Shown: in pieces, positions 57,850-64,000 of the stretch
How positions within the stretch are numbered: position 1 is the stretch's first letter
How the letters are laid out: the number at the start of each line of letters is the position of its first letter
NCBI GenBank assembly: GCA_020633205.1
Contig: JACKEB010000015.1
Coordinates: 1-64,000, forward strand
Reading direction: 5' to 3'
DNA length: 64,000 nucleotides
Origin: Polyangiaceae bacterium
GTDB taxonomy: Bacteria; Myxococcota_A; Polyangia; Polyangiales; Polyangiaceae
The notes under the pieces: generated by a model
What the model saw: the letters and a program-made list of their open reading frames with translations, nothing else
What the model was told of the DNA's origin: nothing
Databases searched by the model: none
Made by a program: the position numbers and the translations under genes

Positions 57850-57886
57850 GACTCGGCTCTAGCCCTGTCGCTTCGCGGTGACGAGA

Positions 57887-58753
57887 TCAGAGTTGCCGTG
57901 TGAGCTGCTTGAGGCCGCTCAGCGTTGGACGGCGCTCTGCCCACCAGCCTCGCACGCGGTCTTCCAGCTCCTTGCCCGTAGCGAAGCCATCCCACGCGGT
58001 GATCAGCACCTCACCCAAGAGCGGACGCTGGCGAGGGCCATCGGGGCGAGGCGCGCGAGGTTGGCGATAGCGGATCACGTCACGTTGCACGCCGTCCCAG
58101 AAGCGGCCGCGGGCCTCGAGGCTCGCGATGGCTCCGCGGCGGATTTCGCGCTGCGCCGACTCTTCACCAGCGTAGCGCTCGAGGGCCTCCTCGAGCCAGC
58201 TGCCGTGGTCGTCGTCTTGCTCCACGTGCAACGTGAAGTACTGGATCTCGGTTTCGGTGAAGCCAGCGCGACGCAGCCCTGGGATCACCGCCTCGAACAT
58301 CTTCGGGATCGCCCACTCGTGGCCGGGGCCCACTGCACCCAAACCTTCGAGAAAAGGCCGCTCACGCACCAGGCGCCGATGCGTGGAGATGAAACCGTGA
58401 GCTGGGCCGCGCAGTCGCTCTTCCATCACGCGCTCGGGGTCGCCGCCCGTTGCCTCGAGGAAGCTTGCGTAGAGATTGCTGTGGTCGCGCCCCTCGGAGC
58501 CTTCACCGTACTCGTCGACTAGCACCTTGGCGAGCCACAGCTTGGCTTCGCTGTCCGGGGCTCGCACCAGCAGGGACTCGAGGTAGCTCGTGAAGACGCA
58601 AACCAGAGCGTAGTGGTTCTCCGCGAAGACGCGGTAGTCCTGCTTGGCGAATGGGCTCGTTGCGAGTCGATTCAAGAACAGGTGGTTCACCGCGGGGTGA
58701 GACTCGATCTCGCGGCGTAGATCCTTGAGGAATGCTTTGGCTGATTGGGTCAT
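57887..58753 (-). CDS. haem-oxygenase-like diiron protein (iron-containing redox enzyme family)
   Basis: From the ATG at 58753 the protein is 288 residues, all helical. The HDO superfamily ligand pattern is visible: VDEYGEGSEGRDHSNLY gives Glu-x6-His at about residues 80-87, and YFTLHVEQDDDHGSW gives HxxxDxxH at about 176-183. Family members (TenA/PqqC-fold, UndA, BesC, SznF-type) oxidise fatty or amino acids. It is encoded eight bases after the radical SAM gene, which implies tight coupling. Substrate unknown. Confidence 0.8.
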   Translation of the reverse strand: MTQSAKAFLKDLRREIESHPAVNHLFLNRLATSPFAKQDYRVFAENHYALVCVFTSYLESLLVRAPDSEAKLWLAKVLVDEYGEGSEGRDHSNLYASFLEATGGDPERVMEERLRGPAHGFISTHRRLVRERPFLEGLGAVGPGHEWAIPKMFEAVIPGLRRAGFTETEIQYFTLHVEQDDDHGSWLEEALERYAGEESAQREIRRGAIASLEARGRFWDGVQRDVIRYRQPRAPRPDGPRQRPLLGEVLITAWDGFATGKELEDRVRGWWAERRPTLSGLKQLTRQL

Positions 58754-58761
58754 CGGGTTCC

Positions 58762-60414
58762 TCACTCGGCAGCGATGGGGGAGTCTGGGTTGTTGCGCTT
58801 TGGCGGAGCGACGCCAGCCTTCGGCAGCTCGTCCACCCAGGTGTCGCGGGGGATGCGTAGCTTCACGAGCGTCGGCTCCGCCTGTGCTTGCTTGCCGTGC
58901 TCGTCGCCGCGCGGATACTCGACGTCGCGCCAGGTGAGCTGAGCTTTGGAGCCGGGACCATTCAAGAGGCCTTCCTCGTCTCGCAAGAAGGAGCGGTAGT
59001 CCCGATGCACCCGCTGGTAGCGCCAGGTGCGCGCGTAGAACCACAGCATGTTCTTGGCGTACTTCTTCATGAAGTCTGGCCGACGCTTTGCCACGTTCTT
59101 CATCGCGCGATGTGCTGAGTCTTCCGTCGCGTCCAGAGCGCGCGCGAACTCCTTGTAGAACTCTTCACGGGGTAGCTTAGTGGGCAGCACCGCATGGAGC
59201 AGGTCGAACAACCGGTAGTCGTTCGTGAGGAGCTTGTCCTGGTAGGCGCGGTACAGCTGGGTCCCCGGCAGCGGCGTGAGGATGGTGACCAGCGGGATGC
59301 CAATCTCCAGGGTGTTGATGTAGTCGTACAACCCCTGGAACTGCTCCTTCGTCCAATCGGCGCGTACCATGAAGATGCCGGTAGAGAAGATGCCATTTTC
59401 CCGGAGGATTTGATTGGCGCGCTTGTTCTTCTCCCAGGTGTTCTTCTTGCGCAGGGACGCCAGGCTGTCGTCGTCGTTGGACTCGAAGCCGCTGAGCAGG
59501 CCGATCAAGCCGTTCTTCGCCAGGCGCGCGATCAGGTCCGGGTTGTCGGCGACGAAGTCGGTGCGACCTTGGGTCATCCAGAACTTCTTGAGCTTGCGGC
59601 GTTCGAGCTCGTCGCACAGCTCGACGAGGCGGCGCTTACTCGTGAGGAAGTTGTCATCCAGTACGAAGATGAAGTCTTCCTTGCAGGCTTCCATCTGATC
59701 CGCGATTTTCTCCGCGGATAAGAAGCGGGTGCGGCGCTCGTAGAACTCCCAGATCGCGCAGAAGTTGCAGTCGAAGGAGCAGCCTCGACTGGTGAAGATG
59801 CTCGCCATCGGCCGCGCGACGGTGAAGAAGTAGCGCCCGTAGTACTTCGCAACCAGGCTCCGGTCGGGGGGCGGGAGCTCGTCGAGGGCTTGAGTCTGCT
59901 CGCGCTTGGCGTTGACCACGTAGCCCGCTTCGTCGCGGTAGCGCACTCCGGGGATCCCGGGGAAGCGTCGATTGGTCGCCTCGAGCTGCGTGCCCTGAGT
60001 GACCACCTCATGCCAGCGCGCGACGAGCTGCCGGAACGTGTGTTCACCTTCGCCTTGCACCACGACGTCGATGTAGTCCGCCTCGAACTCTTGCGGCTGC
60101 AGAGTCGGGGCGTGCCCGCCCACTACCGTCAGCGCTTCCGGGCGGATTTGACGTGTCATGCGCAGCACGGCCTTCGCCTGGTAGACGTCGGTCGTCATGC
60201 TCGTGGTCCCAACCAGGTCGGGTTCGAACTCCACGAGGGCCTTGGCCAGGGCGTCCTCTGGTTCGAGGCGCATGTCGAGCAAGCGGATTTCGTGTTCTTC
60301 GGGCACCGCCGCCGCGATGCTGGTGAGCGCCACGGGCTCCGAGAGCCACACGACATTCTCGAGGCCGAGGCGACCCGTCTCGAACGGGGTTGGCATAACG
60401 AGCAAAATCCTCAT
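58762..60414 (-). CDS. B12-binding-domain radical SAM enzyme
   Basis: From the ATG at 60414 the protein is 550 residues. The N-terminal 150 residues form a cobalamin-binding-type Rossmann domain (ILLVMPTPFETG, EPDLVGTTSMTTDVYQA, VVGGHAPTLQPQEFE), though the His of DxHxxG is not seen. The radical SAM core has CSFDCNFC (Cys at about 210, 214 and 217), then LDDNFL and GIFSTGIFMVRAD. The C-terminal 120 residues are charged and less typical. Such enzymes often methylate or rearrange unactivated carbons in hopanoids, antibiotics or lipids. First gene of the operon; substrate unknown. Confidence 0.87.
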   Translation of the reverse strand: MRILLVMPTPFETGRLGLENVVWLSEPVALTSIAAAVPEEHEIRLLDMRLEPEDALAKALVEFEPDLVGTTSMTTDVYQAKAVLRMTRQIRPEALTVVGGHAPTLQPQEFEADYIDVVVQGEGEHTFRQLVARWHEVVTQGTQLEATNRRFPGIPGVRYRDEAGYVVNAKREQTQALDELPPPDRSLVAKYYGRYFFTVARPMASIFTSRGCSFDCNFCAIWEFYERRTRFLSAEKIADQMEACKEDFIFVLDDNFLTSKRRLVELCDELERRKLKKFWMTQGRTDFVADNPDLIARLAKNGLIGLLSGFESNDDDSLASLRKKNTWEKNKRANQILRENGIFSTGIFMVRADWTKEQFQGLYDYINTLEIGIPLVTILTPLPGTQLYRAYQDKLLTNDYRLFDLLHAVLPTKLPREEFYKEFARALDATEDSAHRAMKNVAKRRPDFMKKYAKNMLWFYARTWRYQRVHRDYRSFLRDEEGLLNGPGSKAQLTWRDVEYPRGDEHGKQAQAEPTLVKLRIPRDTWVDELPKAGVAPPKRNNPDSPIAAE

Positions 60415-60585
60415 ATCGCCGTCGTGAGACCGCTGCGCCGGCACGTCAACGCCCTTCGGACCGAGCGCTCCTCACCCCCAGACCCGCCACGGGATCTTGG
60501 GGATCTAGATCGGGGGGAGAGGCGCTCTGGAGTGTGGTTCGGGCAAGCGCAGCGACCGCGCAAAGTCCGGGCCCCAGAGGCTGCT

Positions 60586-61560
60586 TCAGGCGGGAGGCGT
60601 CAGAGGCGCGCAGGTCGACACGCCTGCGCCGACGATGCGGTAGCCGGTGTTGCCCACCGCCTGCGTCAGGTTCTGCGTGTTGGGGTCGAAGAACCAGATA
60701 TTGGTGCTGGTCTCCAGCGCGCGCTGCAAGAAGACGTAGAAGCCGCCGCCCCAAAACGCGAACGCCCAGGCGCTTGGACTGCCGGTGAGCTGGCTCACGT
60801 TGAAGTTCTCGGCCACGCCGCCGCTCGTCTTGTCCAACCGCTGGATGGTGGGCGGGCTGGTATTGGGGCTGAAGGCCCAGAGCTGTCCGCTGCCGGTGCC
60901 CGTCAGCTCTGGCCAGCCGTTGATTTGGCCGATGGTGGTGAGCTGGAGGCTTAGGGTGTCGATGGAGGCGAGGGTAGCATTCCCCACGGTAACGGAAGTC
61001 CCTCCCGCCACGAACAAAGTTTCGCCCTGGTCGGCGTCGTTGGAGACGAAGCCCATGCCGAAGTTGGTCAGGCCAGACTGGCCCGCTTGAAAGCCGGTCG
61101 CCGTGCAGGCCGCGTTGGAGGTATCGACATGGAAGATGTTTCCGCTCTGGTAAAGCACCCAGGCGGTCGCGTCGCGGTCGACGGCCATGGAAAACGGCGT
61201 ATCCCCAGCGCTCGACGGACAGTTCAAGTTGCCGATTGGGGTCAGCGTGAGCGAATCCGGGCGGAACTGAAGCAGGATGTTGTTGCTGTCGACCAGGTAG
61301 ATCCACTCGGCGCCGCTTGCACAGCGGCTGTTGCCCCCGTCGGTGCCCGAGTCCACTCCCAGGCTCCCACCGAAGCCGTCGCCGCCAAAGCCGCTGCCTC
61401 CTTGAGCGCTTCCGCCTTGACCGTTGCCGCCCTGAGAGCTTCCGCCTTGGCCGACTCCCGCGCTGCTACTCCCTGCGTCACCGCAGCCAGTCGTGGCAAC
61501 AAACAGCAGGGGAAACACGGCTTTCCAAGCGCGTGAAGATCGGAAGTTGTGCGGAAACAT
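60586..61560 (-). CDS. Gly-rich lipoprotein with beta-propeller-like domain
   Basis: The 324-residue protein has a signal with lipobox (FVATTGC), a linker of GGSSQGGNGQGG type to about residue 80, and a C-terminal part with repeats such as WIYLVDSNNILLQFRPDSLTLTPIG, AWVLYQSGNIFHVDTS, GETLFVAGGT and LWAFSPNTSPPTIQRLD, like a kelch/NHL-type propeller. A Cys pair (CASG..C) brackets it. Function unknown. The RBS CAGGAG lies nine bases before the ATG. It diverges from the next gene. Confidence 0.75.
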   Translation of the reverse strand: MFPHNFRSSRAWKAVFPLLFVATTGCGDAGSSSAGVGQGGSSQGGNGQGGSAQGGSGFGGDGFGGSLGVDSGTDGGNSRCASGAEWIYLVDSNNILLQFRPDSLTLTPIGNLNCPSSAGDTPFSMAVDRDATAWVLYQSGNIFHVDTSNAACTATGFQAGQSGLTNFGMGFVSNDADQGETLFVAGGTSVTVGNATLASIDTLSLQLTTIGQINGWPELTGTGSGQLWAFSPNTSPPTIQRLDKTSGGVAENFNVSQLTGSPSAWAFAFWGGGFYVFLQRALETSTNIWFFDPNTQNLTQAVGNTGYRIVGAGVSTCAPLTPPA

Positions 61561-61680
61561 TTAAGGAAACTCCTGGCTCGAAACGCGAGTTGCGGCTTTC
61601 GTCGAGCTTATCAAGGGGGACACTGAAATGCGCCCTTAGGAGAACTTGACGGTGCCTCGGATTCGGTAAAAGTCCGCCTC

Positions 61681-62166
61681 ATGACTACACCGTCGTACAA
61701 CCGGAGTGGCGCGCCGAGGGCGCTGCTACGCGGGTGGGGACTCACGCTGCTCTGCTTGTGCGTCGGGTTCGCGCAGCTCGCCTGCGACGACGCAGACAGT
61801 CAGAAGCGCGCCGGCAGAGGTCAGGATGCGGGTGCTGACGGCGCCGCTCCCGAGGGCGGTAGCGCCGGCATGGCCGGTAGCGCGGGTGCTGCGGGGACGG
61901 GTGGCATGCCCACGGGCGGCACGGGCGGCGTACCCAGCACCGGCGGTGTGGGCGGTACGGGTGGCACCACGGGGGGCACTGGCGGCATGCCGCCGGATCC
62001 TCCGGACCCCGGGGCTCCGGGGACGCGGGCGGTTTCGGGAGGGGCGTACATGAAGTCCCCTCGTTTCAAGTTGATGATTTCCGCGGGGCAATCGCCGGGC
62101 AGCAGCAAGCCTGCTTCAGGCGGTAAGTACTCGATGCACGGTGGGTTGGTGGGCAGCGTCCACTGA
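61681..62166 (+). CDS. Gly-rich lipoprotein with C-terminal repeat domain
   Basis: The 161-residue protein has a signal with lipobox (FAQLAC), an acidic start to the mature part (DDADSQKRAGRG), a linker of GGTGGVPSTGG type, and a C-terminal 45 residues, AVSGGAYMKSPRFKLMISAGQSPG..GGKYSMHGGLVG, that fit a widespread secreted repeat (the SGG..Y.L..S.GQ pattern). It is 21 bases upstream of the collagen-like gene, so the two are probably co-transcribed. Function unknown; a cell-surface partner of the collagen-like protein is inference. Confidence 0.75.
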   Translation: MTTPSYNRSGAPRALLRGWGLTLLCLCVGFAQLACDDADSQKRAGRGQDAGADGAAPEGGSAGMAGSAGAAGTGGMPTGGTGGVPSTGGVGGTGGTTGGTGGMPPDPPDPGAPGTRAVSGGAYMKSPRFKLMISAGQSPGSSKPASGGKYSMHGGLVGSVH

Positions 62167-62187
62167 CGCGGCTGGAAGGGTAAGCAA

Positions 62188-63498
62188 ATGACGCGCAAGA
62201 TTTCTCGCATCAAGATGACGATCGCAGCAGCAGCGGCTGCGGTGTGCTTTCAGTCGGTCGCAGTCGCTCAAGAGGTGCCGCCGTACCTCGGCCATCAGGG
62301 TCGCCTCTTCGACGACATGGGCCAGCCAGTGAACGGCACGCTGAGCTTCGTGTTCACCCTGTATGACGCTTCCGTGGACGGCACCGTGCTGTGGACGGAG
62401 ACCGTCGACGTCACCATCGAAGACGGCTACTTCGCGCTCGTGCTGGGCCAGACGACTCCGCTCAGCCCCGCGCTCTTCGACGGCACGACGCGTTACCTCG
62501 GGGTAGCGGTTGACGGCGACACCGAGATGAGCCCGCGAGAACCCCTCGTTAGCGCGCCTTATGCGCTGGTGTGTGAGAACGCGATCGGCAATATCTCGCC
62601 GCGCGCCGTGAGCGTGGGCGGCGGATTGGTGATCGATGAGTCCGGTAACTGGGTCGGACCAAGCAGCGGCTTAGTTGGACCGACCGGTCCCCAAGGACCG
62701 ACAGGACCCCAAGGACCCGCTGGCACCACGGGTGCTCAGGGCGCTCCAGGTCCTACGGGCGCTCAAGGCGCTCAGGGTCCTACGGGCGCTCAAGGCGCTC
62801 AGGGTCCTACGGGCGCTCAAGGCCCGACGGGTGCGGCGGGTCCAACCGGTGCGCGCGGTCCAACTGGACCCGCTGGTACGAACGGTACGAACGGCGCTCA
62901 AGGTCCGACGGGTCCGACGGGGCCGGCGGGCACGAACGGCACGAACGGAAGTCAGGGTCCCACGGGTCCCACCGGCCCAGCGGGCACGAACGGTACGAAC
63001 GGAAGTCAGGGCCCCACGGGTCCCACCGGCCCCGCTGGGACGAACGGAACCAACGGCTCGACGGGTCCAACCGGACCCCGCGGTTTGCAGGGGATCCCGG
63101 GCATCCAAGGACCTAGCGGTGTTGTCTATGTCGACACCTTCATGTTCGACAAATCAGGGCGTGCAAACCTGGGTCAGACGGACATTCCGATCTTTCAAAC
63201 CGCGGTGTTCGACGTGAAGCCCGGGCAAGTGGTGATCGTGAATGGCACCTCGGGCATCACCGGGGCGCAGTCACCGGTTGAAGTGGCCGCCTGCCTGATC
63301 AACGAGGCGGGCACGATCTCCGCCCCGTTCCACATGCCAATCTCCACGGCCAGCATGCCCACCGTGACGCCGTTCATGTACCACTTCGTGAACGTGCCTG
63401 AAGGGCGCTACACCGCGGGGGTCTGCTACCGCACCGGCGATGCGACCAGCCTGAGCTACAACCCGCAGTACATCTCGGTGATGGTTGCGCAGCTGTAG
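62188..63498 (+). CDS. exported collagen-like protein
   Basis: The 436-residue protein has a Sec signal (MTRKISRIKMTIAAAAAAVCFQSVAVA), then a beta-type N-terminal domain of about 120 residues (VPPYLGHQGRLFDDMGQPVNG..FTLYD..YFALVLGQ..SAPYAL) common in myxobacterial and planctomycete secreted proteins. A collagen-like stretch of about 45 GxT/GxQ/GxN triplets (residues about 164-310, with GPTGPQGPTGPQ and GTNGTNG) is followed by a C-terminal beta-rich globular domain of about 120 residues with two Cys. It probably forms a trimeric fibre at the cell surface. A GAAGG ribosome site precedes the ATG. Confidence 0.85.
   Translation: MTRKISRIKMTIAAAAAAVCFQSVAVAQEVPPYLGHQGRLFDDMGQPVNGTLSFVFTLYDASVDGTVLWTETVDVTIEDGYFALVLGQTTPLSPALFDGTTRYLGVAVDGDTEMSPREPLVSAPYALVCENAIGNISPRAVSVGGGLVIDESGNWVGPSSGLVGPTGPQGPTGPQGPAGTTGAQGAPGPTGAQGAQGPTGAQGAQGPTGAQGPTGAAGPTGARGPTGPAGTNGTNGAQGPTGPTGPAGTNGTNGSQGPTGPTGPAGTNGTNGSQGPTGPTGPAGTNGTNGSTGPTGPRGLQGIPGIQGPSGVVYVDTFMFDKSGRANLGQTDIPIFQTAVFDVKPGQVVIVNGTSGITGAQSPVEVAACLINEAGTISAPFHMPISTASMPTVTPFMYHFVNVPEGRYTAGVCYRTGDATSLSYNPQYISVMVAQL
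62875..63036. repeat. 54-bp tandem repeat within the collagen-like region
   Basis: Three 54-bp units (62875-62928, 62929-62982, 62983-63036) and a partial fourth encode GTNGTNG-xQ-GPTGPTGPA. A 27-bp unit (GGCGCTCAAGGCGCTCAGGG...) also repeats near 62741-62820. The gene is therefore a hotspot for length variation. Confidence 0.8.
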
Positions 63499-63523
63499 GC
63501 GGTTGCACGGTGACAATGCATGG

Positions 63524-63549
63524 GGCCGCACAGCGAAAGCAGTGCGGTC
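63524..63549. terminator. hairpin after the collagen-like gene
   Basis: GGCCGCAC (63524-63531) pairs with GTGCGGTC (63542-63549), one G-U wobble, ten-base loop. There is no U-tract, so termination is only suggested. Confidence 0.4.
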
Positions 63550-63622
63550 CGTTGTCTCACGAGTAAGAAAGCCGGCAACGAGGGTTCGACGCCACGAGTC
63601 AGCTGCTTTAGATCCCTCGTGC

Positions 63623-64000
63623 ATGGAGGACCGAGCCCGGGACCTGGTCAAGCGACTATCCGCTGAGGGGTTTCAGAGCCCCTACCTCGAGCGACTGCGC
63701 GCGAAGACCGCCGAGGCGCGACGAAGTGCAGAACTCGGTAAAATCCAGCGGGAAATTGTCGAGGAGATGGCCGCGTCCCTCGGGCGAGCTGAGGATCGGA
63801 TCAATCGCGCTCTGCTCGAGCTCGATGTGCTGGCTGCCCGCATGCGGAAGGCTGACGAGGAGGGCAAGGCTCTCTTGATCGATGACTTCAACCGGATGCG
63901 TGAGTACGCCAAGCTCCGCGTTCGCGATCTGCGCATTCAACGCGAAGCGCTGGGGTTTCGGAACAACGCGCTACTTGTCGAGCTGTACCCCATTCCTCCT
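63623..64000 (+). CDS. helical protein, coiled coil likely (3' end outside window)
   Basis: An open frame from the ATG at 63623 continues to the right edge without a stop: at least 126 residues, MEDRARDLVKRLSAEGFQSP... The sequence is rich in Ala, Arg, Leu, Glu with heptad-like spacing (LGKIQREIVEEMAASLGRAEDRINRALLELDVLAARM), so a coiled coil is likely. No family recognised. It is separated from the collagen-like gene by a hairpin and 125 bases. Confidence 0.7.
   Translation, partial: MEDRARDLVKRLSAEGFQSPYLERLRAKTAEARRSAELGKIQREIVEEMAASLGRAEDRINRALLELDVLAARMRKADEEGKALLIDDFNRMREYAKLRVRDLRIQREALGFRNNALLVELYPIPP

Overview
The window reads as chromosomal DNA of a high-GC myxobacterium, most likely of the Polyangiales/Sorangiineae type (inference). 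The grounds are: GC-rich codon use throughout; at least seven exported lipoproteins with long Gly/Ser/Thr-rich linkers; two eukaryote-like Ser/Thr kinases; a MopE-type and myxobacterial Cys-rich repeat lipoprotein; and a single-chain, eukaryote-like acetyl-CoA carboxylase. No rRNA, tRNA, insertion sequence, prophage or CRISPR array was seen. About 58 genes were called, most as short co-directional groups; both edges cut a gene.

Layout. 1-8 kb: truncated Gly-rich lipoprotein, HSL-type esterase, ergothioneine-type histidine methyltransferase, 5'-3' exonuclease, GST, outer-membrane barrel, PrsW-like membrane protease, 5-formyl-THF cyclo-ligase. 8-13 kb: GT2 glycosyltransferase, membrane-anchored C45 Ntn-hydrolase, HSD17B4-like SDR, Ser/Thr kinase, GNAT. 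13.2-17.7 kb: argD-argF, followed after 10 nt by a P1B-type ATPase homologue that has lost its catalytic motifs. 17.7-22 kb (minus): amidohydrolase/isochorismatase pair and a coupled RlmI-like methyltransferase/HAD phosphatase pair. 22-27.4 kb: barrel protein behind a good sigma-54 promoter match, Lnt, HU, YbeY, transaldolase-like Fsa, DUF4156-like lipoprotein. 28.1-33.7 kb: fused ACC. 33.9-37 kb: lipoprotein, barrel, ECF sigma and predicted membrane regulator in one tight operon. 37-43 kb: PdxH with a coupled MocR regulator, NHL-type lipoprotein, Ser/Thr kinase with a TolB-like tail, lipoprotein. 43-48 kb: small secreted proteins, Uma2, STAS-like protein, alpha/beta-hydrolase lipoprotein. 47.9-51.1 kb: EthD-SDR-SDR-LLM operon with three consecutive 4-nt overlaps. 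51-54.8 kb: MscS, a frameshifted zeta-type toxin with its upstream partner, two lipoproteins. 55.2-60.4 kb: a four-gene minus-strand operon (B12/radical SAM, haem-oxygenase-like diiron protein, MBL hydrolase, KstD-like FAD enzyme). 60.6-64 kb: lipoproteins, a collagen-like exported protein and a truncated helical protein.

The observations I rate highest are the catalytically dead P-type ATPase behind argDF, the radical-SAM/diiron/MBL/KstD operon, the one-chain ACC, a dispersed motif (exact CTCACCCCCAAA four times in 64 kb, plus variants, mostly near gene starts), a 21-bp element present twice just upstream of minus-strand genes, the zeta-toxin frameshift, and the sigma-54 promoter. Functions rest on motif recognition by eye; no database search was possible.
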